From: Maniola hyperantus
Lineage: Eukaryota; Arthropoda; Insecta; Lepidoptera; Nymphalidae
DNA: 64,000 nucleotides
Assembly: GCF_902806685.2 (NCBI RefSeq)
Contig: NC_048557.2
Span: 7,622,666-7,686,665, forward strand
Direction of reading: 5' to 3'
Shown here: positions 44,190 through 54,925 of the stretch, piece by piece
Position numbering within the stretch: position 1 is the first letter of the stretch
How the letters are laid out: each line of letters opens with the position of its first letter
Notes under the pieces: generated by a model
The model's database searches: none
Seen by the model: only the letters and a program-made list of their open reading frames with translations
What the model was told of the DNA's origin: nothing
Translations under genes and position numbers: made by a program

Positions 44190-44330
44190 CTTCACACGGC
44201 TTTGAGAACATTATGGAGAACTCTCAGGCATGCAGGTTTCCTCACGATGTGTATATTTAATTAAAAGTTAGAGGTGCGTGCTCGGGATCGAGCCTCGACC
44301 TCCGATTAGTAGGCTGACGTCCTAACCACT
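44190..44330 (-). mobile_element. SINE-1, internally deleted
   Basis: Reverse copy: 'gctttgagaacattatgg', 'ctcacgatgtgtatatttaa', 'agttagaggtgcgtgctcgg', 'gtaggctgacgtcctaacca'. Head bases after 'taacca' are lost. Confidence 0.7.
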
Positions 44331-44383
44331 TTTTTGACCTATCTAATATAAACACACCAGAAGTGAATTTAAATATTAATCAA

Positions 44384-44650
44384 GACGCGCACAGGCTTAT
44401 TGAGAGTTTTACCTTTCATAATAGCCTTACTGCAATATTTAACTTGAATAGGGTCCAATTGCTATTGTGACCACTCAGTCAAAATGGTGACCTAAACACA
44501 AAAAGTATTTATTAGTCGATCGAGTCTTGCACAGATGGAGTCCTGCGTCGTAGCGAGACTCCCTTTAAAAATCATCAACCACCCGTATTTATATACAGTT
44601 GAGTCAAGACCAAGATGTCGACGCAACAGATCACGAGCCGTCCGTTTCAA
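44384..44650 (+). repeat. Dispersed repeat, copy 2 of 2
   Basis: Matches 24571-24905: 'gacgcgcacaggcttattga', 'attagtcgatcgagtcttgc', 'tcaagaccaagatgtcgacg'. The following 44651-44887 is unassigned. Confidence 0.55.
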
Positions 44651-44887
44651 AGGCGGTAAATAAAAGTGCGATAACAATAAATACTTCAAAAACGAGTTTT
44701 TTTCATTCGTACATTTTGTACTAGCCACTTCAACTGGACGCAGCTTACAATATTTATTTTAACAAACCGCAAAGTAACGCTACGCTTTGACCAATATACC
44801 AAGCATAATAGTTTAAACGCGAAATACACGGCAAAATTTAATATAAACTTGTCCCGTTCAGCCAGACAAGAGGGCACCACTTGTCTA

Positions 44888-45670
44888 TTTTTTAGGGTTC
44901 CGTATCTCAAAAGGAAAAAAGGAAACCTTATAGGATCACTTTGCTGTCTGTCAGTCTGTACGTCTGTCTGTCGTGTCTGTCAAGAAAACTTAGAGGTAAA
45001 CCTATGACGGGAATTCCCGTTGACCTTCTTCTTCTCAATCGTTCACTCTTGACAGAGTGGTCGTGGCTATGAATTCTTCACTGCTGCTCGTGCGATCTCC
45101 CTCCAGCGACTTCTATTGGTGGCATTATGTGCACACACGGAGACAGGTGTGCTTGTTGCAGAGCGGATTAAGTCCGTCCACCTAGTTGGGGAACGCCCAC
45201 GTGTGCCCTCCACTCGACCTTGTACCACGAGGTGTTCGATGGTACCACTCTTCCTTGTAATGTGCCCAAAGAACTTGAGGATTCGCAATTGTACAAGTGA
45301 CGAAAGCCTCTGATTTATTTTTAGTTCTTTGAGGATGGAGACGCCGTTGACCTAGAATCCTGAAATTTGGCAGATAGATAGGTATAGGTTATGGTACAAG
45401 TAAAGGAAAAAATCGAAATCCGTGAATTTGTGGTAACATCATTAAAAAAATGTGTAGATGAACAAATGAAGTATTTTTAATTTTCAAAGTAAGATAACTA
45501 ACTACACCAAATGGGATATATCATATGAAAGTGCTTTACATGTACATTCTGAAACAGGTTTTTGTTTATTTTATGGATAGCTTTTGATATATCGTACAAA
45601 ATGACGAATAAATACGACTGTAGTACGGAACCCTCGGTGCGCGAGTCTGACTCGCACTTGGCCAGTTTTT
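44888..45670 (+). repeat. Family G, full-length, split by an RTE insert
   Basis: Starts 'tttttagggttccgtatctc', has 'gtctgtctgtcgtgtctgtc', then is interrupted at 45025 and resumes at 45353 'tagaatcctgaaatttggca'. Ends 'gagtctgactcgcacttggc'. This and 46818-47244 give the whole family. Confidence 0.8.
45017..45352 (-). mobile_element. 5'-truncated RTE-type LINE with 9-bp target-site duplication
   Basis: Insert 45026-45343 on the minus strand. The coding part 45288-45067 reads F-G-H-I-T-R-K-S-G, then G-R-V-E-G-T-R-G-R-S-P-T-R-W-T-D, the usual C-terminus of RTE LINE ORF2, then stop, a short 3' UTR and a (gaa)n-type tail at 45026-45034. 'ccgttgacc' flanks it at 45017-45025 and 45344-45352. The uninterrupted family G copy at 46818-47244 has the same target only once ('ggtcaacggg' at 47141). 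Confidence 0.85.
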
Positions 45671-45929
45671 GTCATTTGCATTTGCAGCAAAGCGGGTAGA
45701 ATGAAAAAGTCCGTACAAAGAGGTCCTTTAAACTCCGACTCAATTTTGTTTCCAGTATAATTGCCAACATATTACATTCAATGTTTTTGTTTCATAATTT
45801 CTCGTTTTCACTTTAACACCATTAAAATACAAAGGCAAATAAAACTTTCTTAAACATAGCGAACTTTATGGCAAGACTCAGTCTAGTTAGAGAGTCGAGA
45901 GAGCAATAATTTTTTTTATTATTGCTTAA

Positions 45930-46012
45930 GCATGGCTGAAAGGCACCTACCGAGCGCGATACCCAGGGGGGAAACAGGTTCTAATCCAGCCGGTTACGAA
46001 ATTTTGGATATG
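45930..46012 (+). repeat. tRNA-like repeat, diverged copy
   Basis: 'catggctgaaaggcacc', 'gagcgcgatacccagg', 'aacaggttctaatcc' and 'agccggttacgaaattttgg' align with 10382-10460, including the 3' flank beyond the tRNA-like part ('aatttttgatatg' there, 'aattttggatatg' here). Box B is damaged. Confidence 0.55.
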
Positions 46013-46068
46013 ACGTATTTAGAATTATTTAATAATTTCCTTTAGGTGTCTACACACTATAATAAAAC

Positions 46069-46290
46069 ACTAGTTTATTCCCGCGACTTCGTCCGCCGCG
46101 TAGACTATACAAATTTCAAACCCCCATTTTACCCCCTCAGGGGTTGAATTTTTAAAAATCCTTTCTTAGCGGATGCCTACGTCATAATAGCTATCTGCAT
46201 GCAAAATTTCAGCCCGATCCGTCCAGTGGTTTGAGCTGTGCATTGATAGATCAGTCAGTCAGTCACCTTTTTCTTTAATATATATAGATA
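46069..46290 (+). repeat. Family B repeat
   Basis: 'actagtttattcccgcgac' to 'cagtcagtcacctttttc'. Well preserved. Confidence 0.8.
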
Positions 46291-46318
46291 TAGACCAATG
46301 TGCACAGCTTAAAGTTAG

Positions 46319-46363
46319 AGGTGTGTGCGTGGAATCGAAACTTTCGATTCCACGCACACACCT
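46319..46363. repeat. Perfect 22-bp-arm palindrome from SINE-1 sequence
   Basis: 'aggtgtgtgcgtggaatcga' plus 'aa' is inverted exactly around a single C. The left arm equals reverse SINE-1 ('gttagaggtgcgtgcccggg' region). A foldback copy of a SINE piece. Confidence 0.85.
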
Positions 46364-46817
46364 GTTCGATTTCGATTCGAACCCCAGATCTGCGAACAGT
46401 AGACGGAAGTCTGTACCACTAAGCAGAGCTATAGCGCTCTTCTTTTTGATTAAATTATTCTTGTTCGTATGTAATTAAAATATTTCGTATGAAAGTCAGT
46501 TTGACAGTCGTATCCGTATGAACATCTTTGAAAGACAAGATACACTGTACTTACACACAGACGTAATTATGCACTCTAATTCTTTCTCCAAACAAAGTCG
46601 ATGCGAGCTGCAAAGTGTGTTTAACTAGATTTGTTCACAGTGCGCGCGTCCGCTCGCAACATACCTCATTAGTCGCGAATGCATGCGGAGAAACTTTATT
46701 TAACTTTGATTTAACTATATACTCGCAACTTAATAAATTCTAGAAAGATTTGTATGGATATTCTTTGTTGTATAGAAGCATATAAGTAACGCGTTACTTT
46801 GCAGAAGTCCATGATAT
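46364..46817. other. No recognisable gene
   Basis: 46380-46435 looks like an eroded reverse SINE head ('cagatctgcgaacagtagac'). The rest is unassigned. Confidence 0.4.
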
Positions 46818-47244
46818 AAAACCGGCCAAGTGCGAGTCAGGCTCGCGCAATGAGGGTTCCGTACTACAGTCGTATTTTTTCGACATTTTGCAGGATAATT
46901 CAAAAACTATGAAACATAAAAATAAATAAAAATCTGCTTTAGAATGCACAGGTGAAGACCTTGCATATGATATCCCACTTGATATAGGTATCTTACTTAG
47001 AAAATTGAAAATACTAATTATTAATTCATGGCCACAATTTAATTTGTTTTGTGTGATGTTACCACAAATTCTAGTTTTCAGATTTTTCTCCAAATGTCAG
47101 CTATAAGATCTACCTACCTGCCAAATTTCATGATTCTAGGTCAACGGGAAGTACCCTGTAGGTTTCTTGACAGACCGACAGACAGACAGCAAAGTGATCC
47201 TATAAGGGTTCCGTTTTTCCTTTTGAGGTACGGAACCCTAAAAA
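46818..47244 (-). repeat. Family G, uninterrupted copy
   Basis: From 'aaaccggccaagtgcgagtc' to 'gaggtacggaaccctaaaaa'. Both ends are present, which fixes the family length at about 430 bp. Confidence 0.8.
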
Positions 47245-47250
47245 TGAATC

Positions 47251-47335
47251 AAAAGCTTAATTTGCTATAATCCGCTGAAACAGGTCGAATCAGTATGGTG
47301 CAATATAGACCATGCAGATTCGACCTGTTTCTTAA
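47251..47335. repeat. Inverted-repeat unit shared with 23448-23505
   Basis: 'gctgaaacaggtcgaatc' is inverted as 'gattcgacctgtttc' about 25 bases later. The left half is the reverse complement of 23455-23505. Confidence 0.65.
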
Positions 47336-49237
47336 AATACCCCAACCCTCTGAAATCAAACCCCGAACCCTCTGAATAGGACACCGAAATCTTGACTACT
47401 AGGCAGTAGGCTGTATCACCGCTTTAACTACCTAAATTGATGTAAGTAAAGTTATTTTTTTTCCTAAATAAGTCCATATTATTCTAACGCTGGGGTAAAA
47501 GACGGGGAAAATCATAACTTAAGCACACTACACCGTGCCTCTAAAATAAACTACACCAACCCTTCTGAGACATCACTTGAAACGTTTCAATTTTCTTAAG
47601 TTTCAACCTCTCGTCTCATGGTATTTACCAACTTAATAATGTGAAAATTCAGAATACTACACAACTTGAGTATATTCCTTGCTGCATTATACAGAGTGAA
47701 TTACTACTAGAATGAAAACCACTTTGATATACTTTAGTAGGCTTTTATTCACTGTTTCTTATTTTAATTAATTTACAAGTCGGTACAATGAACCATTCCT
47801 ATTCCAAGCGTCACCATAGAGTCTAGCTAGAGCCTAGTCAAAACCATCGACCCCCGCGAATGTCAGAGCGTGTTAGGCCGTGTCCAGACTTCCAACAGTC
47901 CATCTAACACACTATCAGCAATCGACCTAACATTACTTACCCACTATCTATACGCTACTAGGACTTTTCTACTTACTAGTTAAACTTATTATTGCGTTTT
48001 ATAACTTGTTTGCTTCTCCAATAAAATCAGTTTTCCCTTACAATAGTTATAAATTAAAAAAACAGTTTTCCCCTCCAATTGTACTATGGGTACCTTCAAT
48101 TCAAGAGTGAATAGGCATCTTCTAGGCAAGCGCGCTCCATTTTAGGCTGCATCACCACTTGCCACCAGGTCTGAATGCAGCCAAGAGCTAGTCTATAAAT
48201 TAAAACAAATCTGGGAGCTTATTGTAAAACGTACATAAATTACCAAGAAATTAATTACTAAGTTTACCTACCTTTGTTATTATTAAAAAAGTAAATACTA
48301 TTTTAATAGGTGATTCAAAAAAAATGCCTTACTTTTGTGAAGCAGATTTATTAAGGCCCAAGAAATTAATCAAAATAATGACTAATTTCTCTCATTATTT
48401 TGACTAATTTCTTAAACTGGACACTTTTAAGTAAAGATTTTTTATATAAGCCTGTGAAGATAATACTGCTAGGGGCTCAATTTGAAAGATATATGCCTAC
48501 TTTGTAGTACATAATATTAGTTTACAAATTGCGAAAAACCAAATTAAATTTGAATTTCGCCGGCAGACCGTGTCTTCCACCTAAAATAAAAATACTTACC
48601 TATGTATTAGAAAAATGTTAATATCGGAGGTCGAGTAAAAGTGGATTTATTAACTCTACATTGACTCTACTTTTATTTATTGTCAGGAAAAAAGTCGTAC
48701 CCAATCTAACTTTCTTGTCTTGAAAATGGTTATCTACATTCTATGGGAGGTATCGCGTAGGTACTTGCATGGCTGAAGGCAGTTCGTTCGGCAGGACATG
48801 AAAGAGGCGGGAAGGCGATTCGATGAGTCAGCAGGATCCGTTCGACGTGGAAGCAATCTACTTTCAAACCGTTTTAGGGACTCTTTTTATTTTGGAAACT
48901 TGAATCGTGTTTTCGAAATAAAATACCTACGTGACTTTTTATCATAAATCTAAAAGAATGACAAAGATTCCGGCAGATCATCAGGTGAGTTTCAGATCTT
49001 TTTAGGGTGTTTTTGTTCTGAAAAATTAATAATTAAGTAGCCGTCCATATCTAACTTGAAAGCGCTAAATGGTGAAAATTAAATTCAATAGAGTTCAGCT
49101 ATTTATATAATTTTATTTTTGTTTTTGCACTGACATCGTCCATTATGTGAGAAAATTGTATTTTAAATAATAATCATAAAATGAATGTATACCTAGTCAT
49201 TTTTAAATTTTTGTTCATGGGATTGTTCAAGTTAGAG
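47336..49237. other. Mostly unrecognised
   Basis: 48140-48200 resembles an eroded SINE-2 tail ('aggctgcatcaccacttgcc', 'aatgcagccaagagctag'). 'aggccgtgtccagacttcca' at 47876 is a possible MITE end. No gene found in 1.9 kb. Confidence 0.4.
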
Positions 49238-49518
49238 TGAAGTCACACGATGCGTTGCGTTGGCGGTGCGGCGCTGCGTCATCGATGTACCATATCACAC
49301 GATGCGTTACGACGCCGTGCGACGCCACACCACACACGGGTAACTGACCTGGACCAGAGAGACCGGGCGGGTAGTGGCGGTGCGTTGCAACGGCATACTT
49401 TTTGCTGGAACGGCAACGCAGTCGCCGTGTGGCACCCAACCCAATATTCAAAACCACAGCGGTGCGGCGGTGCGGCGCGGCGCCGCAACGCATCGGAAAC
49501 GCATTATGTGGCCTCAGT
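49238..49518. mobile_element. GC-rich element with terminal inverted repeats
   Basis: Left 'cacacgatgcgttgcgttgg' and right 'gccgcaacgcatcgg' are inverted, and the inner 'gcggtgcgttgcaacggc' is self-complementary. It is very GC- and CpG-rich in an AT-rich setting. The several overlapping open frames on both strands reflect composition, not genes. Confidence 0.6.
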
Positions 49519-49875
49519 CTCAGGGTTTCAGTTTTGCTATTGCAAAAAATAAATAAACCCTTAGGTTCAGGTGTGAAATTAAAAACATCTAAAACATGGA
49601 ATTAATATGGGACATTTCCATTGATATGGGTGTGGACTACCTATATATTGTTATGGTATTCCAAATATTAGCCACAAATTCCGAAACATTGTGAAATATT
49701 ACCCATAGGTTGTTTCGATCGCATATTTTAGGTGACGTTACGATGGTTTATCATGATTTTAAACAAAGCGATTAAAACTTTGTCGATTCGAGAGTACTGG
49801 AACCTACCTAATTGCTACAAGCATACAAGGCATACCTATCCGTCGATTATATATGCTTATCCGTCGATTGTGTGG
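49519..49875. other. No recognisable feature
   Basis: AT-rich sequence between the GC-rich element and the 5S-like fragment. Confidence 0.4.
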
Positions 49876-49945
49876 GGTAAGCAACGTTGTTTCAAGATGG
49901 TAACTGGATGGGTGACCAACTGTGGAGCTCCAAATTGGGCCAACC
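49876..49945 (+). pseudogene. 5S rRNA-like 3' fragment
   Basis: 'gtaagcaacgttgtttcaag' followed by 'ggtaactggatgggtgacca' and 'ctgtggagctcc' follows the order of the eukaryotic 5S rRNA 3' half (ttaagcaacgtcggg, then ggttagtacttggatgggtgacc). The 5' half is absent, so it is a pseudogene or a 5S-derived SINE head. Confidence 0.6.
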
Positions 49946-50287
49946 CATGTTATTATCACTAACATCTAATAAAACTCATTAGGTGTGTAATGTAATCGTT
50001 AAGCAGAGGAAGGTATCTAGGAACCCAATGCACCCATTATTATACCAAGAAACCCATTAAATTATTTAACCCATACTTAATATTATGAACTTGACCACGT
50101 ATTTGTATTTCATGTAGGTATGTTGCAATAAATAAATTTCAACTCTAACTCAGAGATAGAATTCACTAACAGAGAAAAATTATTAAAATTCTGTTTGAAA
50201 TTCCAGCGATTTGTTGAAAAACACCAAGAAAAATCGGAGAAATTCATTCAAAGCCTCACAACATCATTCTTTGTCACAAACTCGAAT

Positions 50288-52336
50288 ATGTCCAAGACAC
50301 TCAAAGCGATTCTTGTCAGTGTTTATTGTGCCGTTTTCCTTCATTCTCTAAAATACCTTTTATTTCACAAAAGTGAGGAAATATTAGAGCTGAATTATTT
50401 ATTGAGAACTCCTGGACTCATGCGGAAAATTCGGCGAGATTTAATAAAGAATAGAAAGAACTCTACCAGAATGACAATGGATTTCAAAGAACCGAAAAGA
50501 TTCCCAACGGATCTAAAGTTTATACTGAAATGGAATCATGTATACAATCATCCAAAACAAATTATGAGAGAAGGACAGCAGGTTTTTCTCCACCACAATT
50601 GTACTCATTTTAATTGTTTTATAACAAGTAATAAAGACTATCTAATTGACCTCCGATATTTCGACGCACTCCTTTTTGATGAAGAGAATGAATTAGAGGA
50701 ACATCCTCCACTGAGGACGCCTAATCAGAAATACGTCTTTACTGCAAGTGAAACCGCTAAATTTTATCCAGTTTGTAATGCAGCGAATGAAAATTATTTC
50801 AACCTGACCTGGACATATAGACTCGATTCTGATATACCGAGACCATTTATCACGATTTTTGATAAAAACGGTTTAGAGGTTGGCCCAAAAATTAACATGA
50901 CCTGGGCTGCACCAAAGAAATCCATTCCCAAGGATGTGTTTGAAAAGATTACAAAAAAGCACAAAGCTGTTGCATGGTTCAAATCATATTGCGCTTCCAG
51001 AAAAGATGACACGGTAGAAGAGTTTGTAAGAAATCTGAATGCTTCTTTGGTGAAACAAAAATTTAAATTGGACATTTATGGATGGTGTGGAAATAAGAAA
51101 TGCCCTCGAGGTCGAATAGAGGAGTGTCTGGCGCTTTTGAGGAAGGACTACTATTTTTATCTGGCATTTGAGAACAGCGTTAGCGAGGACTATGTGACCG
51201 ATAAGATTCTTTATCCTCTACAGAATTACGCTGTTCCGATAGTTTATGGTGGTGCTGATTATTCGAGGTACAAGGAATTATTGCTGATGTTTTTAGGGTT
51301 CCGTAGGATTAATAGTTTTTATGTTTAATATTTCTTACAGATTCTTACCTCCAGGATCATATATCGACGCTGGAAAATTAGAGGCCGACGAAGTTGTATT
51401 TTCGATTAAAGATGCTATAAACCATAAAGAGGTTTATAGTGAATATTTTAGGTAAGTTATATGGTGATATAATATTGCACCGAAAGATATTATAAAACTC
51501 CAGATAGGTGAAGCTGATACAACTGTAATTTTAAAAGTGAAGACAAATTCGTACGCAGTGTTTGTGACAAATACGCGTAAAGATACCTACAGATTACAAA
51601 AATAGTTAGATATATGCGCGGGGTTTACGCACCTTTTGACTCATACGAGCATGCTTCAAAATAGCGGTCACGCTTGTGGAGTGAAGACAAGGCGCAGCAT
51701 CTTTTCCATAACCGATTAAAATCAGCTTAGTTCACTTTGTCACACATAAAGACAGCTACTAAAAGTGGAAAGCTGCGCGTCCCGACGTACTGATCTTTCT
51801 TTGAATCTCATACGGGTTTTGTTTTAATGATACTTCAACCTTATTTCAAAGAAAATAAAGCTGGCTCGACTCAACTTACAGTGCGCGGCCAAAAGTGATG
51901 ATCATCGATCTTTAGCCTTGGAGACAGCAGATTTGTAGAGCACTGTCTCGTTCGTTGAGACCGACAAAGTGTCATATAGGTATGAGTGACAGAGACAACG
52001 CTCTATAAAGATGAAAATATGTCATTCTAAAGGCCGATGTTCATCACTTTCGGCCGCTTACTGTATATTAATAGGCTGTGACATAGAGGTGGATATGCAG
52101 ATGCAGACAGATGAATAGAACGCAAGAAGATTTCTTATTTTACTATGAAACTCCAAATTGTTTTGATTTTTTTCAGGTGGCATAATCACTACACATACAA
52201 AGAAACTTTACAAGATGCTGGTTTATGCACCCTGTGCGAGCTTTTGAACGACCCACAGCATAATTTTACTAAGGTCACAAATTTCAGAAAGTGGTGGAAC
52301 CGGCAATACTATTCAAAATGTGAGGGAGCAGTTTAA
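50288..52336 (+). CDS. Alpha-1,3-fucosyltransferase (GT10), insect FucT A/C type
   Basis: Three exons: 50288-51267, 51341-51451, 52177-52336 (416 residues). Both introns have GT-AG ends (gtacaag..ttacag; gtaagt..tttcag), and both interrupt an Arg codon after two bases. It transfers fucose from GDP-fucose to N-acetylglucosamine on glycans in the Golgi. Residues 6-26 form the membrane anchor of a type II protein. A stem follows, then the N-terminal GT10 domain (K-F-I-L-K-W-N-H, N-C-F-I-T, F-N-L-T-W-T-Y-R-L-D-S-D). The nucleotide-sugar-binding motif at about 288-327 holds F-E-N-S, D-Y-V-T-D-K-I and V-P-I-V-Y-G-G; exon 2 begins F-L-P-P-G-S-Y-I-D-A. Exon 3 has the C-terminal C-T-L-C pair and K-W-W. 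Several N-X-S/T sites occur. Start: first in-frame ATG, with A at -3. The frame stays open back to 50132 with an acceptor-like 'ttccag' at 50202, so an upstream exon is possible. No break is seen; it is probably functional. A-type or C-type is undecided. Confidence 0.93.
51887..52065. mobile_element. Palindromic MITE in intron 2 of the fucosyltransferase
   Basis: Ends 'tacagtgcgcggcc' and 'ggccgcttactgta' are inverted, with inner arms 'cgatctttagccttgg' and 'attctaaaggccgatg'. Related to 35011-35190. It lies well inside the intron and leaves both splice sites intact. Confidence 0.8.
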
Positions 52337-52709
52337 CTTTATTACTTGCTATACCCTATCCGCAGAAAGAAATTAGTATAGCGCTGACAGTTCTCACACA
52401 ACCTTCTTTTGCACTCAGCTAACCCCTAAGGGATAAAAATTGATTTCAATTTTAAATTGCGTTCTTGCGCTCTCTTAATTTTTTAAACCCTTCAGCGGAT
52501 AAAACTGAATGGATGAACTGAATGATTCTTTAAACGTCAGCGAAAATTTAATTGTATTCGTGAAAAACGTCACGCTGATGAAGACTCAGTTTTAATTGGG
52601 ATAATCGACAAAAAGATATCGGAGCCCGTAGTGGAAGTTTAACTTTTTTTTTAAAGTAGGGAAGAGAGAGCCAATGCGGGGAACGGGTAAGACAGGATAA
52701 TCAGTACCC
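52337..52709. other. 3' flank of the fucosyltransferase
   Basis: No AATAAA occurs close to the stop. The first clear hexamer is near 53197, so the 3' UTR is either long or uses a variant signal. No other feature recognised. Confidence 0.35.
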
Positions 52710-52905
52710 TTATTATAAATGTGAAAGTGTGTTTGTTTGTTGGTTTGTCCTTCAATCATGTCGCAACGGTGCAACGGATTGACGTGATTTTTTGTGTGGG
52801 TATAGATAAAGACCTGGAGAGTGACATAGGCTACTTATTATTCAGGAAAATCAAAGAGTTCCCACGGTATTTTTAAAATCCTTTTTAAAATCATCTAGTT
52901 CATTC
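52710..52905 (+). repeat. Family A, right part
   Basis: 'ttataaatgtgaaagtgtg', 'tgtccttcaatcatgtcgca', 'aaagacctggagagtgac', 'aatcaaagagttcccacgg'. Confidence 0.75.
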
Positions 52906-53751
52906 ATAATTGAGGTTGTAACAATGATAATTACAATTATTGTGCGGAGCTTTAATAGCGTTTTCAAAATATCATAACCATAAATACAACTATTGTATTT
53001 TCAATTAAATAGTTGCATTTTGAGTGTGACTGTATCTTAATAACAATGTTTGTACCGTTGCCAGTTATAGACTTTGTTGAGACCATCCAACCGATGTGTC
53101 CCAAGCTGGTTTCATTAGAAAGGCAATAATGCGAAGACGGTTTTAGAGTTGTTTTTTTAGCGTAGTAAACAGCACACACGTAGAATCCGCTAGTTCTTAA
53201 TAAAACTCTTATTTAAATCCAAAGAAATAATCGGAAAAATGGAATCTATAGCCAAGTGCTCGAGGCTCGAGTGATTGCTGGTAATTAGAGCAATCGGCTT
53301 AAATCACGTTCAGCCGAGTGGTGCAAAGTGTACTAGACATTGTAGACCAATTAGTAGACTATTATTGTAGGCCACATGGATTAGTTTAGTAGGTTTCCTC
53401 AGTGTCTGAAGAACGTTTCTGATAAATGGGTATTGTCAGTGATGACATACTAGGCTAGTTTTAAGTTTTATTGTACTTAATGTTTTCAATAAAAAAGCTT
53501 ACGATTATTATCAGATTTTACTGATAAAATAATGACAGGGACTGACGTCACATGCTCTTCGAGATACAGGTAAAGGCCAAATTAGGACTTCCACAGTCAG
53601 TCATCCAACCAGCTACCGATTTGAGTGAGTAATACAATCACATTATTCATGCATCATCATAGCGTTGCAGGCGTTGCCATACGGAACACCGTAGTCGAGA
53701 AAAAAAATATCTACGAGTTCATATATATTATATTTACCTCAATGTAACATC
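52906..53751. other. Mostly unrecognised
   Basis: 53255-53330 ('tgctcgaggctcgagtgatt', 'aattagagcaatcgg', 'aatcacgttcag') is related to 57630-57700, so a diverged dispersed repeat is present. No gene found. Confidence 0.4.
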
Positions 53752-53825
53752 GTCGCCGTGGCTTAGTTGGTTAAAGCGCCTGTCTAGTAAACAGGAGATC
53801 GTGAGTTCGAATCTCGCCGGGGCCT
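53752..53825 (+). tRNA. tRNA-Thr (AGT)
   Basis: A 74-base cloverleaf. D-arm 'ggcttagttggttaaagc'; anticodon stem 'cctgt' and 'acagg' pair perfectly around loop 'ctagtaa', giving anticodon AGT. T-arm 'gtgag' 'ttcgaat' 'ctcgc' has one T-G pair. Box A 'tggcttagttgg' and box B 'gttcgaatc' are intact. The acceptor stem ('gtcgccg' against 'cggggcc') has two mismatches, at pairs 2-71 and 4-69, where a standard gene would be fully paired. There is no intron, and CCA is not encoded, as expected for eukaryotes. No T run of four lies within 10 bases after it. Either a slightly eroded gene or a recent pseudogene. Confidence 0.7.
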
Positions 53826-54685
53826 ACAAAATGAAGTAATCTTTTATGGGTAGGTATACCATCTACTGTAATTTTTAACATTTTTAATCTTCCTTACTTT
53901 CCTTACTTAATTTTTCTATCTAAATTATGATTCTACCTAAACCTTTTGAAATTATTTTATTTATTTTATTTTGTTTATTAGTTTGTGCACGCGCATAACG
54001 TAAAAACAGCTAAACCAATTGAGATGAAACTCAACAGATTAAAAGCAACCCTACAGTCGTCTGGTTTGACTAAATAATTATACTGCTCCAATTGGGCAAA
54101 ATCAGCCAACTAGGATCCACAATACCCAGGTATATCTTATCTAAAACTTTACGCGGATGAATACAAGGGTAGAATAAGTCGATTAAATTTTGAATTGTTA
54201 TTATGAAAATTCTAAATTCATTATCATTAAATATATACTGTGTGGTGAGCGTGGTAGGTTATTAAAACACACGTCTTAACTTGACGAAGGTCCGTATATT
54301 ACTCCTTTAAAATACAGTTAAACGTTCCTTATATTAGGGCTAACACACTACACGTACTACATCATACTCCTAAAAGTAAAAAAAATGAATGTATACATTT
54401 TTTTTTGTAAACAATTATTAAAATAAACATTTTTAAAATTATCTTATTATCTTATTGAATATAATATACTTATTGAATTTAATTGTCATTAGTACCTCAT
54501 CGATTAATTATTATTGGGAATTATTGATAGTAAATAATTAATTAATTTGGAACTGAATGGCGGCTTATTGCAGTTATTTTATCATTTCCAAACAATACAC
54601 AATAACTAGAATATTATTTATTAACGAGTAAAACATTGTACCCAGTGATGTTTTAAAATAAAGAGCTTGGTATGCGTTAATCTAT
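53826..54685. other. No recognisable gene
   Basis: AT-rich; 54400-54600 is almost featureless A/T sequence. 54000-54180 has faint likeness to family A sequence but is too decayed to assign. Confidence 0.4.
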
Positions 54686-54925
54686 CCATACTAATATTAT
54701 AAATGCGAAGCGAAAATTTGTGCCTGTCTGTCAGTTTACCTGTCTGTCTGTCCGTCCACCCATCTCTCAGTCCGTCCTTCCGTCTGCCTGTCTGTTTGTC
54801 TATCTGCTAGCTTTTCACGAACCATCTGCTTACTTAAACGATTTTGATAAAGCTAGCTTATATCCCAGGGACGTACATTACATAGGTTACTTTGTCCCGG
54901 AAAGTCAAAGAGTTCCTACAAGATT
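54686..54925 (+). repeat. Family A with pyrimidine-rich microsatellite
   Basis: 'ccatactaatattataaatg' followed by a long imperfect (tctg/tccg)n tract (54718-54815), then 'cgaaccatctgcttac' and 'ccggaaagtcaaagagttc'. The 72-codon frame across it is a tract artefact. Confidence 0.75.

Noticed and set aside
44492..44910. Two overlapping minus-strand frames of 78 and 74 codons
   Set aside because: They lie over a dispersed repeat and the start of family G. No protein features.
45116..45313. 65-codon plus-strand frame
   Set aside because: It is antisense to the RTE LINE coding fragment on the minus strand, which has the recognisable protein.
49227..49605. Several overlapping open frames on both strands
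   Set aside because: All arise from the CpG-rich foldback element. Compositional bias explains the absence of stops.
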